Assembly: GCA_002437305.1 (NCBI GenBank)
Contig: DJOW01000042.1
Coordinates: forward strand, 1 to 35,008
Direction of reading: 5' to 3'
Source of the DNA: Bacteroidales bacterium UBA6428
GTDB lineage: Bacteria > Bacteroidota > Bacteroidia > Bacteroidales > UBA932
Length of the DNA stretch: 35,008 bases
Made by a program: the position numbers and the translations under genes. The notes below the pieces were generated by a model that made no database searches, was not told the origin of the DNA, and saw only the letters and a list, made by a program, of their open reading frames with translations. Shown here one piece after another: positions 8,051 through 16,549 of this stretch. Positions within the stretch are counted from its first letter, which is position 1, and each line of letters opens with the position of its first letter.

Positions 8051-8974
8051 TTACTTCAAAGCCTCAAGCCTGGCCCGGGCGGAGGCCTTCTCTGTCTCAT
8101 CAGATGTGACGCGGATCAGCATCGGAAGGTATTTGCGCTCCAGCTTGGTGTTCTTGTCGTTACGGGCAAGAAGGACGCAGTTCTTGATGGCCGTGTAGTC
8201 GTCCGGACTCTTCTTCAAGACCTTGTTGTACATTTTGAGAGCGGACTTGCTGTCATGTTTGCAGACAAGATAGTACGAGCCGAGGTTCGTCATGTAGACA
8301 GTGTTGCCGGGATAGTACGCAAGCATCTTCTCAGACAATTCCTTGAAAGCATCGAAGCAATGCGGAGTGCCGATCTTGAAGAATGCGTAGCAATACTCTT
8401 GCATCACGGAAGGAAAAAAGTCTTCGCCGGTCTCCAGTCCTGGATACTCCCACTTGGGATGACTGTGGCCGTTGTAGTCTATGAGAGCCTTGAGGTCTGC
8501 AAGAGCCATGTCCGGACTGTCTTTCTCGTAACCTATCAAGGCCGAGATCTTGAACAAGCGAAGGTCCAGACGTTCCGGGTTCAGCTCGATAGCTTTCTCT
8601 ATGGCCTGGGTCGCCTTTCCAAAAAGCTCGTCATCATAGTTCACGACCTGAAAGTAGTTGACATCCCTGCCGAGCGAATCCTTCAAGGTCAAAGCCGGAG
8701 GGTTGCCAAGATACTTGGCGGCGTCCTTGACTTCGATGGAAGATGACTGGCTCTTGGCCAGATAATACGAGAACTTGCCCAAAAGCATGTCCGTGTCGTC
8801 CGGGAAATCCTTTTCCCACTTCTGGAGCAGAGTCTCGATGCCGACACCTGTGGTTCCAAGTTTGGAAACCAACAGCTGGTAGCGGTCAAGATATTCCTTC
8901 TGCGTGGTCTTTTCCTGCGCCGAAAGCGGCAGCAAAGTGACGATGGCGATGACAGCCAAAAATATTTTCTTCAT
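8051..8974 (-). CDS. Secreted helical-repeat (TPR-like) protein of unknown function
   Basis: About 307 residues. The start is placed at the ATG at 8974, which gives a clean signal peptide (MKKIFLAVIAIVTLLPLSAQ) and no overlap with the upstream gene; an ATG at 8992 would prepend MCKFLN and overlap. After the signal the protein is a run of amphipathic helices, and the segment SALKMYNKVLKKSPDDYTAI near the C-terminus looks like a tetratricopeptide unit. It is probably periplasmic or outer-membrane-facing. It is the last gene of the minus-strand pyrE operon, 10 bases after the methyltransferase. I cannot name a partner or pathway. Confidence 0.8.
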   Translation of the reverse strand: MKKIFLAVIAIVTLLPLSAQEKTTQKEYLDRYQLLVSKLGTTGVGIETLLQKWEKDFPDDTDMLLGKFSYYLAKSQSSSIEVKDAAKYLGNPPALTLKDSLGRDVNYFQVVNYDDELFGKATQAIEKAIELNPERLDLRLFKISALIGYEKDSPDMALADLKALIDYNGHSHPKWEYPGLETGEDFFPSVMQEYCYAFFKIGTPHCFDAFKELSEKMLAYYPGNTVYMTNLGSYYLVCKHDSKSALKMYNKVLKKSPDDYTAIKNCVLLARNDKNTKLERKYLPMLIRVTSDETEKASARARLEALK

Positions 8975-8984
8975 ATTCAAGAAT

Positions 8985-10322
8985 TTACACATTCATTTTA
9001 ATTTTTCTTCCTTGTGGGTGCAGATTATTACAACGACTTCCAAGGTTCTTGACGAATCCGAGCGGATGACCCTCGAAACGCACCAAGACAAACCCTTTTG
9101 GAGCCCCGTCCAAGAATATGCCGTCACGGTGCAGGAACCTCAGTGCAGTCTCCTTGTCCAGATCCGCCACAGGGTACTTCCCTTCCGGAAGTTCAAGGCT
9201 CAAAGCCCAGTCCGCCGATGGGACCAGGTCTTTCCCCTTCAACTCGCCAATGGCCACTCCCGACTGGACAGGACGCAACGGCTCAAGAGCCTCGGCCTCG
9301 CGGGAAATTGACTCGGGAATATGTATGATCAGGTTCCCTTTCCGCTTTTCGGTCATCCCGGCGCACCGTTTTCCATAGAGTCTTAAATCTTCCACCCCGG
9401 TGTTTTTGACCAAAGCCGAGACAAACTGGCCCTCCCCCTTGACGAATCCCGGGACAAGCAATCCGCCGGTCCTCATCGCGACCACACCGGGAAGGGTCGC
9501 GTAGGGATATTCATAAATTGCGCCGCCCAGCTCGTCCGCCGCCCATTCCAGGACATCGTCATTCTCCGCCTCCTCGAACGTGCATGTCGAATAGACCAGC
9601 GCCCCGCCACGTCGGAGCGACGGCCAGACATCGGCCAGAATTCTCTTCTGCCTGGCCGAACAGAGATTGACCACCCCTTCCGACCAGTCCCGGACAGCTT
9701 TGGCATCCTTGCGGAACATCCCTTCGCCCGAGCAGGGCACATCGGCCACAATGACATCAAAAAAGCCCTCCAACGTTGCAAAAGCCTTTGGGTCAACGCT
9801 TGTGATGACAACGTTCGGATCCCCCCAAACAGCCATGTTGTCCGCAAGGACGGAAACCCTTGAGCGCATGACCTCGTTGGAGACAAGGATGAAATTGTCC
9901 CCGAACGTCTTCCGCAGCGAGGCTGCCATGTCCGTACTTTTCCCCCCCGGGGCCGCACACAGATCCAGGACCCTGAGCGGCCTTTTACATTCTCCAAAAC
10001 GCGCAAGGACATCCCGGAACACGCACCCGACTGCCATTGCGGAAGAATCCTGCACATAATAGCACCCGCAATGGAACAAAGGATCCAGCGTGAATTTTGG
10101 CCTCTCGCCGATCATGAAGCCGAACGGACTCCACGGAACCCTTTGGACATCTCCGCCAAAATGTTCCAATGCGAATCTTTCAGGATCATCCACTTTGAAA
10201 GGATTAATCCTGACAGACACCGAAGCCGGCCCATGGAAAGCCTCCGCCGCGATTCCGGATCGATCCTGCCCTATCGCCCTGACCAGGATGTCCCGAAACC
10301 TGATGTCGTCCAAACCAAGCAT
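8985..10322 (-). CDS. 16S rRNA cytosine-5 methyltransferase, RsmF/NOL1-NOP2-Sun family
   Basis: A 445-residue SAM-dependent RNA methyltransferase. The SAM loop is LDLCAAPGGKS (119-129). The two family cysteines are Cys197 in ADVPCSGEGMF, and Cys247 in YSTCTFEEAEN, which by family knowledge is the catalytic nucleophile. The N-terminal 110 residues form the usual recognition domain. The C-terminal 130 residues (from about VQSGVAIGELKG, ending GHPLGFVKNLGSRCNNLHPQ) match the PUA-like extension of RsmF proteins. The likely product is m5C in 16S rRNA; the exact position cannot be told. Its ATG follows directly on the stop codon of the SRPBCC gene, with no spacer. Confidence 0.88.
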   Translation of the reverse strand: MLGLDDIRFRDILVRAIGQDRSGIAAEAFHGPASVSVRINPFKVDDPERFALEHFGGDVQRVPWSPFGFMIGERPKFTLDPLFHCGCYYVQDSSAMAVGCVFRDVLARFGECKRPLRVLDLCAAPGGKSTDMAASLRKTFGDNFILVSNEVMRSRVSVLADNMAVWGDPNVVITSVDPKAFATLEGFFDVIVADVPCSGEGMFRKDAKAVRDWSEGVVNLCSARQKRILADVWPSLRRGGALVYSTCTFEEAENDDVLEWAADELGGAIYEYPYATLPGVVAMRTGGLLVPGFVKGEGQFVSALVKNTGVEDLRLYGKRCAGMTEKRKGNLIIHIPESISREAEALEPLRPVQSGVAIGELKGKDLVPSADWALSLELPEGKYPVADLDKETALRFLHRDGIFLDGAPKGFVLVRFEGHPLGFVKNLGSRCNNLHPQGRKIKMNV

Positions 10323-10799
10323 CTACTGGTTTCCGCCGAACTTCTCCTTCATCTTCCGGAGCGTGTCCTCATCGATCCCCTCAGGCATCCTGCCCTCAGA
10401 CATCGCCACGAGGCCGTCCACCAACTTGTTCATGGCCTCGCGGATCTTCCCGCCAAGCATCATCTTCATCATCAGATTCAACTCAGCATGGAATTCTATG
10501 TGAAAATCCGTTTTTGACGGATTGTTCGGCACGGCGTCAAAGTGCAACGTACCTCCGAACCGGAACGGAGCCCCGTTGTCGATGAACTCGATGCTTGAGT
10601 ACGGAGTCCTGTTCTTCACCATCACTCCGATCTTGAATCCCTGCACTGTGGCAGAGATCGTGTCATAATCAGCCTCCACACCCGCCTTTTTGTCCTCCGG
10701 CAGAAACTGGAGGAAGTTACGCATGTCCACGAAGGCCATATACAGCTCGAACGGTTGCTTTGAGACCAACCCGTGTTTACTTGTGATTTCAGTCGCCAT
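10323..10799 (-). CDS. SRPBCC (START-like) family protein
   Basis: A 158-residue soluble protein with a pattern fitting the SRPBCC helix-grip fold: an early helix (FELYMAFVDMRNFLQFLP), a series of strands (ISATVQGFKIGVMV, PFRFGGTLHFDAV, FHIEFHAEL) and a long C-terminal helix (MMKMMLGGKIREAMNKLVDG). The fold binds hydrophobic ligands in a central cavity, but the ligand here is unknown. It lies between pyrE (9 bases upstream) and the rRNA methyltransferase (0 bases). I recall SRPBCC genes next to pyrE in other Bacteroidales, which would support a conserved but unexplained link. Confidence 0.75.
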   Translation of the reverse strand: MATEITSKHGLVSKQPFELYMAFVDMRNFLQFLPEDKKAGVEADYDTISATVQGFKIGVMVKNRTPYSSIEFIDNGAPFRFGGTLHFDAVPNNPSKTDFHIEFHAELNLMMKMMLGGKIREAMNKLVDGLVAMSEGRMPEGIDEDTLRKMKEKFGGNQ

Positions 10800-10808
10800 A
10801 ATATGAAG

Positions 10809-11447
10809 TTATTTTTTCCATTCCGAAGGGTTCCGCCTCCACTGGCGCAGAACCTCGGCATCAGACTCTTTGACATACCCTGTCGCGGTCGCCTCTTCAA
10901 TGAGGGCGTCATAGCAGGAGAGAGTCCTGAGCTTCACTCCTTCCTCCTTGAAACGCTCCGCCGCAAGGTCAAACCCATAGGTAAAGATCGCCACCATGCC
11001 CAGCACCTCCGCCCCCGCCTCACGCAGGACCCTGACGGCGGCCAGACTGCTCATCCCCGTTGATATCAAATCCTCGACAACCACGACCTTGGCGCCTTCG
11101 GGAAGAACACCCTCGATCTGGGAACCGGTCCCGTGGTCCTTTGGCTTTGGACGGACATAGACAAAAGGCTTATTCATTCTGTCCGCGGCCAGGACACCGT
11201 GGGCGATGGCTCCTGTGGCCACACCCGCAACGATTTCCGCATCGGGACATTCATCGGCCGCGGCCTGGGCGAGCCACATCGCCACGTTTGAGCGGAGCCC
11301 CGGATCTGAAAGGATCCTGCGGTTGTCACAGTAGATGGGCGAGCGCCAGCCGGAAGCCCACTCAAACGGATCATCAGGCCGAAGCAGCACCGCCTTGATG
11401 CGAAGCAGCCCGGAAGCAAGTTTTCTGTCCATGATTTCCATATTCAT
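10809..11447 (-). CDS. pyrE: Orotate phosphoribosyltransferase
   Basis: A 212-residue enzyme that makes orotidine 5'-phosphate from orotate and PRPP in pyrimidine synthesis. The PRPP-binding loop is VVVEDLISTGMS (122-133). The substrate-contact segments FEWASGWRSPIYCDNR (28-43), GVATGAIAHGV and YVRPKPKDHGTG (catalytic lysine and flexible loop, about 97-108) are all present. Length fits. It is the first gene of the minus-strand operon. An ATG two codons in (MEIMDRK) is another possible start. Confidence 0.95.
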   Translation of the reverse strand: MNMEIMDRKLASGLLRIKAVLLRPDDPFEWASGWRSPIYCDNRRILSDPGLRSNVAMWLAQAAADECPDAEIVAGVATGAIAHGVLAADRMNKPFVYVRPKPKDHGTGSQIEGVLPEGAKVVVVEDLISTGMSSLAAVRVLREAGAEVLGMVAIFTYGFDLAAERFKEEGVKLRTLSCYDALIEEATATGYVKESDAEVLRQWRRNPSEWKK

Positions 11448-11460
11448 TGAAAATGATTGT

Positions 11461-11468
11461 TAACTTTG
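11461..11468 (+). promoter_or_regulatory. -7 box for the NUDIX gene
   Basis: TAACTTTG matches TAnnTTTG, 48 bases before the ATG at 11517. It lies close to and faces away from the pyrE promoter, so the two transcripts would overlap at their 5' ends. Confidence 0.45.
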
Positions 11469-11479
11469 CATGTATTTTA

Positions 11480-11487
11480 CAAATATA
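11480..11487 (-). promoter_or_regulatory. -7 box for the pyrE operon
   Basis: On the minus strand the sequence reads TATATTTG, a full TAnnTTTG match, 32 bases before the pyrE ATG. The TTTG box at the expected distance is not evident. It overlaps the leader of the divergent NUDIX gene. Confidence 0.5.
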
Positions 11488-11516
11488 GTGGTTTTACTCT
11501 GAATCGTACCTACGGG

Positions 11517-12128
11517 ATGCATAAGATTTACCTTGAAAAAAGATGCCTTGCCATCTGCTCACCGAACGAGCAGGCGCTGTCTGACCCGAACTCGATCGAG
11601 CTTCATCTCGGAAAAGATCCTGACTTCACGTCGATCGTGAACATATTCGAGACCTCAGACACACTTGCGAGAATCTACATCCCTACCTGCGATCCAGAAG
11701 GCATGTACAAGGAATTTCTCGCCAGATTCAAGGTGGTCGACGCCGCCGGCGGGCTTGTGTCCAACAGGAGGGAGGATGTGCTCCTGATAAACAGAAACGG
11801 GCTCTGGGATCTTCCCAAAGGGCACCAAGAGGCCGGGGAAGACATCAAGGCGACGGCTCTTCGCGAGGTCCAGGAGGAGACCGGAGTCGGGGACTTGGAG
11901 CTTCGCGGACTTATCTGCGTGACCGACCATTGCTACCGCCGCGACGGAATATGGCATCTCAAGCACACCTGGTGGTATGACATGCTGTACACAGACCCAG
12001 TCGACCTTACCCCGCAACGGGACGAGGACATCACAAAAGCGGTTTGGGTGGCCCGGTCGGGACTTTCGCCATACCTTAAGAACACCTATCCGTCCATCGT
12101 GGAGGTGTTCAGGGAGGCCAAGCTGTAG
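11517..12128 (+). CDS. NUDIX hydrolase
   Basis: A 203-residue protein with a perfect NUDIX box at 102-124 (GHQEAGEDIKATAL then REVQEETGV). NUDIX enzymes cleave nucleoside diphosphates linked to another group; the substrate cannot be read from the motif. The 80-residue N-terminal extension before the fold (MHKIYLEKRCLAICSPNEQA onward) may be a separate small domain. The start is put at ATG 11517 because upstream there is only a TTG, at 11457, which sits within the promoter region. queA follows 77 bases downstream and may be co-transcribed. Confidence 0.88.
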   Translation: MHKIYLEKRCLAICSPNEQALSDPNSIELHLGKDPDFTSIVNIFETSDTLARIYIPTCDPEGMYKEFLARFKVVDAAGGLVSNRREDVLLINRNGLWDLPKGHQEAGEDIKATALREVQEETGVGDLELRGLICVTDHCYRRDGIWHLKHTWWYDMLYTDPVDLTPQRDEDITKAVWVARSGLSPYLKNTYPSIVEVFREAKL

Positions 12129-12205
12129 GATGTTCCCTGACTGTGAAACTTTCCAGCAGCCGGTCCCGTATAATAAAAGATAGACAGTAATGATTGTTAT
12201 CGAAT

Positions 12206-13255
12206 ATGAAACTTTCGCAATTCCAATTCCTTCTTCCGAAGGAACGTGTGGCTCAGGAACCGACAAAGTGGCGTGACGAATGCCGCCTGATGGTTGTCCA
12301 CAAGGACACGGGCGAGATCGAGCACAGGATCTTCAAAGACATCATCGACTATTTCGGCAAAGGCGACACATTTGTGTTCAACGACACGAAGGTGTTCCCC
12401 GCCCGTCTCTACGGAAAAAAGGAGAAGACCGGCGCGGACATCATGGTGTTCCTCCTCAGGGAACTCAACCGCGAGCAGCACCTTTGGGATGTGATTGTGG
12501 ACCCCGCCAGGAAAATCAGGATTGGCAACAAGCTCTATTTCGGCGAGGATCAAAGCCTTGTGGCGGAAGTAATAGACAACACAACCTCAAGGGGACGGAC
12601 CTTGAGATTCCTCTACGACGGCCCCTACGAGGAATTCAAGAAATCACTCTTCAGCCTTGGCGAGATTCCGGTCCCTAAATGGGTGAAGTCAAAGATCACC
12701 CTCGAGGACAACGAGAACTACCAGACCATCTTCGCGAAGAACGAAGGCGCCGTGGCCGTCCCGGCCGCAGGTACACATTTCAGCCGGGAATTATTCAACA
12801 GAATGATTCTCAAGGACATCGACAAAGCATTCATCACAGAGCACATGGGCATAGGCCAGTTTAGAAGGGTGGACGTGGAGGATCTGTCCAAGCACAGGAT
12901 GGACTCCGAGAGATTGATCATCACCCCGGAGGCCTGCGAGATCATCAACAGGGCAAAGAACGGCGGGCACAAGGTTCTTGCCGTAGGCACGACCGTACTC
13001 AGAGGCCTTGAGACCTACGTGACCACAACGCATGAGGTGATGCCTTACGATGGATGGACAAACAAGTTCATCTTTCCGCCATACGAGTTCTCGGTTCCGG
13101 ACGCGGTTGTCTCAAACTTCCACCTTCCCGAGTCCACCATGCTGATGGCAGTGGCGGCGTTCGGAGGATTCGACCACGTCATGAACGCCTACAAAGTCGC
13201 GCTTGACGAGGGTTACCGTTTCGGGCCGTACGGAGACGCGATGCTCGTCGTGTGA
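12206..13255 (+). CDS. queA: S-adenosylmethionine:tRNA ribosyltransferase-isomerase
   Basis: A 349-residue enzyme that adds the ribosyl part of SAM to preQ1 in tRNA, making epoxyqueuosine. Diagnostic stretches are FVFNDTKVFPARLYGKK, VPAAGTHFSRELF, ITEHMGIGQFRRV, AVGTTVLRGLET, NKFIFPPYEF and the C-terminal SNFHLPESTMLMAVAAFGG. The start at ATG 12206 (MKLSQFQFLLPKE) is chosen over an upstream TTG at 12194 because it matches the usual QueA N-terminus. The gene ends 2 bases from the convergent dprA. Confidence 0.96.
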   Translation: MKLSQFQFLLPKERVAQEPTKWRDECRLMVVHKDTGEIEHRIFKDIIDYFGKGDTFVFNDTKVFPARLYGKKEKTGADIMVFLLRELNREQHLWDVIVDPARKIRIGNKLYFGEDQSLVAEVIDNTTSRGRTLRFLYDGPYEEFKKSLFSLGEIPVPKWVKSKITLEDNENYQTIFAKNEGAVAVPAAGTHFSRELFNRMILKDIDKAFITEHMGIGQFRRVDVEDLSKHRMDSERLIITPEACEIINRAKNGGHKVLAVGTTVLRGLETYVTTTHEVMPYDGWTNKFIFPPYEFSVPDAVVSNFHLPESTMLMAVAAFGGFDHVMNAYKVALDEGYRFGPYGDAMLVV

Positions 13256-13257
13256 CA

Positions 13258-14430
13258 CTATCCCTTTCGGGTCAAAGGCCAGCAGTGCTGCAGCAGGTCA
13301 ACGGTGATGAAGCCGTCGCATTCCAAGGTGGCGGACAACCGGCTGGCCCGGCTGTAGGTCCACCTGAGCTTCTCGCACAATTCGTCAAGGGAGATGCCAC
13401 GATGCCCTTTCACGGTCAACGCCAGTCTCATCATGTCCTCATACTCATTGTCAGGGATCTGTCCTTTGTAGCAAGCCTCAACCTCTCCTTTAAAATCATA
13501 ATCGGGGCGCGGACCGGCCTTGCCAAGGCCAAGCCTGGACACCAATTCTCCCGGATCGCCCAGCTGCTCGGCAAGATTTTCTCGTATCAGCAGGTTGCAT
13601 CCTTGCGACGCCGGATCGTCCATTCTCCCAGGCAGCGCGTAGACATCCCTGCCGTAGGATGCCGCCAGGCGAGCCGTCATCATCCCTCCTCCCCTGATTT
13701 TCGACTCGACAAGTATCGTGGCGCGAGACATACCGGCGATGATCCTGTTTCTTCGCAGGAAATTGATTCTGACAGCCTCTGTTCCGGGAGGATAGTCGGT
13801 GACCAAGGCGCATCCACGGGTCGATGCGATCGCTTCTCCCACATCCCTGTTCCGCGACGGATAAATGCCATCGATTCCCGTTGCCATCACAGCCACGGTA
13901 GGGATCCGCTCTTCTAACGCGGCCCGGTGCGCGGTGACATCCACGCCCAACGCCAATCCACTTACCACCAAAGGCTTGACATTCGCACGTGCCATGGCAC
14001 TGACTATCCGCCGGCACCAGTCTTTCCCATAGTGGGTCATACCGCGGGTTCCAACCACGGCGACTTGCGGGAGATCCCTGAACACCTCCTCAGGCGGGGA
14101 TATTCCCTTAAAATAAAGACCCAAGGGCGGGTCCTCGCATTCCAGCAGCAAAGCCGGATAGCTTGCCTCATCGATGCCGATAAACCTGGCTCCTTCCCTA
14201 TCAAGCCTTTCCAACTCCATCGCGGCCGACTCAAACGCCGTGTAGCGGATTCCCTGAGAGTACCGGCTCCTGCCGCACGAACCAAGGATCTCAGCGGCCA
14301 CGTCCGGATCTCGGAAAACCGCAACCGAACCGCCCATCGTCTCGACCAATTTCCTTCCTACCTTCGGTTCAAAGCCGAAAATCCTGTTCAGGGCGCAAAG
14401 CGCGGCCCTTTCTTCAAATGACATTTCCAT
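13258..14430 (-). CDS. dprA: DNA processing protein DprA
   Basis: A 390-residue protein that loads RecA on incoming single-stranded DNA during transformation. After an N-terminal helical region (residues 1-75), the Rossmann-type core begins near DEASYPALLLECEDPPLGLY and includes VAVVGTRGMTHYG, SGLALGVDVTAHRAAL, ATGIDGIYPSRN, NFLRRNRIIAGMS and VESKIRGGGMMTARLAASYG. The last 60 residues (RGISLDELCEKLRW onward) form the winged-helix domain found in many DprA proteins. The start MEMSFEERAALCALN at 14430 is chosen; an open extension to 14565 looks non-coding. ATG 14424 is equally possible. Confidence 0.93.
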   Translation of the reverse strand: MEMSFEERAALCALNRIFGFEPKVGRKLVETMGGSVAVFRDPDVAAEILGSCGRSRYSQGIRYTAFESAAMELERLDREGARFIGIDEASYPALLLECEDPPLGLYFKGISPPEEVFRDLPQVAVVGTRGMTHYGKDWCRRIVSAMARANVKPLVVSGLALGVDVTAHRAALEERIPTVAVMATGIDGIYPSRNRDVGEAIASTRGCALVTDYPPGTEAVRINFLRRNRIIAGMSRATILVESKIRGGGMMTARLAASYGRDVYALPGRMDDPASQGCNLLIRENLAEQLGDPGELVSRLGLGKAGPRPDYDFKGEVEACYKGQIPDNEYEDMMRLALTVKGHRGISLDELCEKLRWTYSRASRLSATLECDGFITVDLLQHCWPLTRKG

Positions 14431-14570
14431 ACACAAAGAATTACGCCCTCCTCTCAAAGGGAAAGCACCGCGAAAGATGGAGCCTTTTTGGAATCTTCCG
14501 GGGGTAAGAGGCCAAACCATTTTCGTTTCTTTTGAATATTTCTGTTTTTTATCACCCCGCCACATGAAGT

Positions 14571-14603
14571 TTTACTCTTTTCACCCAGATTTCACTATCT
14601 TTG
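14571..14603 (+). promoter_or_regulatory. tatD promoter abutting the start codon
   Basis: TATCTTTG at 14596-14603 is a full -7 box match, with TTTA at 14571-14574 as a near -33 box 21 bases upstream. Only 5 bases separate the box from the ATG at 14609, so transcription should begin at or next to the start codon. Confidence 0.6.
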
Positions 14604-14608
14604 GCGCC

Positions 14609-15391
14609 ATGTTTCTCATAGACACACATTGCCACATCAGCGACGAAGCCTTCTCAGGGGAAGAGGACGCCTACATATCCCGGGCGAAGGAAGCCGGAGT
14701 CGAGGTGATGATCCAGCCAGACATAGACAGCACGGAGAGAGCTGCCATGTTCGCGCTCGTGGAACGCCACCCCGATTCCCTGCTGCCCATGATAGGCCTC
14801 TACCCTGGATCTGTCGGAGCGGACTGGCGCTCCGAGGCGGAAAAGATGACCCGGTTTCTGGACAAATGGGAAAAAGGCGGCGGCAAGCCTGTCGTGGCCG
14901 TAGGAGAGATCGGACTGGACTACCACGAGGGCAGGAAATCCGCGCAGGAGCAGAAGGACGCTCTCGAATGGCAGCTTGACTTCGCGGCGGAAAAGGGGCT
15001 GCCCGTCAACATCCACCTGCGCGACGCGATGGGAGACTTCCTCGACATTCTGCGGAGCCACAAGGGATTGAGGGGCAACATGCATGCCTACAGCGGCAGC
15101 TTCGAATCCTTCGTGGAGCTGCAGAGACTCGGTGATTGGTACATTGGTGTCGGAGGCGTGGTCACCTTCAAGAACGCAGGTCTCGCCGACGTCGTCAGAC
15201 AAGTTCCCTTGGAGAGGATCCTGCTCGAGACAGACGCCCCGTACCTCACTCCCGCTCCTTTCAGGGGAAAGAGAAATGAAAGCTCGTACCTCCCCATAAT
15301 AGCATCGAAGATCGCGGAGCTGAAGAACGTGACAACAGAGGAGGTGGCGGGCACCACCTCCAACAACGCAAAAAAACTTTTCGGATTATGA
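14609..15391 (+). CDS. tatD: TatD family metal-dependent DNase/hydrolase
   Basis: A 260-residue TIM-barrel hydrolase. Metal ligands appear in DTHCH (5-9), GEIGLDYHEG, NIHLRDA and LLETDAPYLTP. Family members cleave DNA 3' ends or act on D-aminoacyl-tRNA; this copy could do either. The start is fixed by the metal motif, which follows the Met directly as in most TatD proteins. An upstream ATG at 14564 would add 15 residues with no family counterpart. The stop overlaps the next start as ATGA (15388-15391), so translation with ansA is coupled. Confidence 0.92.
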   Translation: MFLIDTHCHISDEAFSGEEDAYISRAKEAGVEVMIQPDIDSTERAAMFALVERHPDSLLPMIGLYPGSVGADWRSEAEKMTRFLDKWEKGGGKPVVAVGEIGLDYHEGRKSAQEQKDALEWQLDFAAEKGLPVNIHLRDAMGDFLDILRSHKGLRGNMHAYSGSFESFVELQRLGDWYIGVGGVVTFKNAGLADVVRQVPLERILLETDAPYLTPAPFRGKRNESSYLPIIASKIAELKNVTTEEVAGTTSNNAKKLFGL

Positions 15392-16422
15392 TAAGATCTT
15401 CCATTCTGATGATTTACACGGGAGGCACGATCGGAATGAAGCAGGATCCTCAGGATCTGACACTCAAGCCGTTCGACTTCCACCAGATTCTGGAGGAAGT
15501 GCCGGAGATCAAGAAGTTCGCCCTTAGGATAGACTCCTACACTTTCGACCCCTTGATCGACTCCTCGGACGTCGAGCCGTCTTTCTGGCAGTCACTCGCA
15601 TCGCTGATCCAGGAAAGGTACAACGAATATGACGGCTTTGTCGTCCTTCACGGGACAGACACGATGGCCTATTCCGCATCCGCCTTGAGCTTCATGCTTG
15701 AGAATCTTGCAAAGCCCGTCGTCTTCACAGGCAGTCAACTTCCGATAGGAGTTCCCAGGACCGACGGCAAGGAGAACCTCATCTCGGCTGTCGAGATAGC
15801 GTCCGCCAAGGATTCAGAGGGACATCCACGGGTGCCGGAGGTAAGCATATTCTTCAACTCGACGCTGCTGAGGGGCAACCGCAGCGTAAAGGTCAGCTCG
15901 GAGGACTTCAGCGCTTTCCGCTCTCCCAACTGCCCGCCCCTGGCCGAAGCGGGAATCAGCATCAAGTACAACGACAGCGTCATCCGAAAGCCGGTGGGTT
16001 GGCACGAACCTTTGAGAATCAGCACCGGGCTGGACACACGCGTCTCGATCCTCAAGGTCCATCCGGGAATCACCCCGCAGGTCATGACCTATTTCCTCTG
16101 CGCCCCCGACATAAGGGCCGCCATCATAGAGACCTATGGCTCCGGCAATGCCCCTTCACGCCAATGGTTCCTTGAGGTTGTCAAGAAGGCGTCAAGGACG
16201 GGAAAGGTTCTGATGAACGTAACACAATGTCTGTCAGGAACTGTAAACATGGACATCTATGCCACAGGCAAGGCGCTTGAGAAAGCGGGCGTTGTCTCCG
16301 GAGCGGACATCACAACGGAAAGCGCGCTTGCGAAACTGTTCTACCTGATGGGGAAAACCACAGACAACGAGCTGGTGAAATCCTGCCTCGGAGACAACCT
16401 CCAAGGAGAAATTTCCTTATAA
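15388..16422 (+). CDS. ansA: Type I L-asparaginase
   Basis: A 344-residue cytoplasmic enzyme hydrolysing asparagine to aspartate and ammonia. The first catalytic block is YTGGTIGM (Thr14), the second is VVLHGTDTMAYSASAL (Thr90, Asp91), and RGNRSVKVSSEDFSAFRSPN contains the conserved lysine. These line up residue for residue with E. coli AnsA around the nucleophile. There is no signal peptide, so it is the type I form. It is translationally coupled to tatD; the pairing has no obvious metabolic reason. Confidence 0.94.
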   Translation: MIRSSILMIYTGGTIGMKQDPQDLTLKPFDFHQILEEVPEIKKFALRIDSYTFDPLIDSSDVEPSFWQSLASLIQERYNEYDGFVVLHGTDTMAYSASALSFMLENLAKPVVFTGSQLPIGVPRTDGKENLISAVEIASAKDSEGHPRVPEVSIFFNSTLLRGNRSVKVSSEDFSAFRSPNCPPLAEAGISIKYNDSVIRKPVGWHEPLRISTGLDTRVSILKVHPGITPQVMTYFLCAPDIRAAIIETYGSGNAPSRQWFLEVVKKASRTGKVLMNVTQCLSGTVNMDIYATGKALEKAGVVSGADITTESALAKLFYLMGKTTDNELVKSCLGDNLQGEISL

Positions 16423-16549
16423 TTATTGTCAATTGGAAATAATTTAGTAAATTGCAACGGTTTTGTAGAAGGTTTTTGCCTTCCCGGAATCACAAGAAAA
16501 GATAACTATTTAATACATTATCAATTAAATTAAACACACAAAAACAGTT

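Noticed and set aside
14477..14608. N-terminal extension of TatD
   Set aside because: The metal motif DTHCH belongs at the very start in this family, and the extension crosses the promoter.
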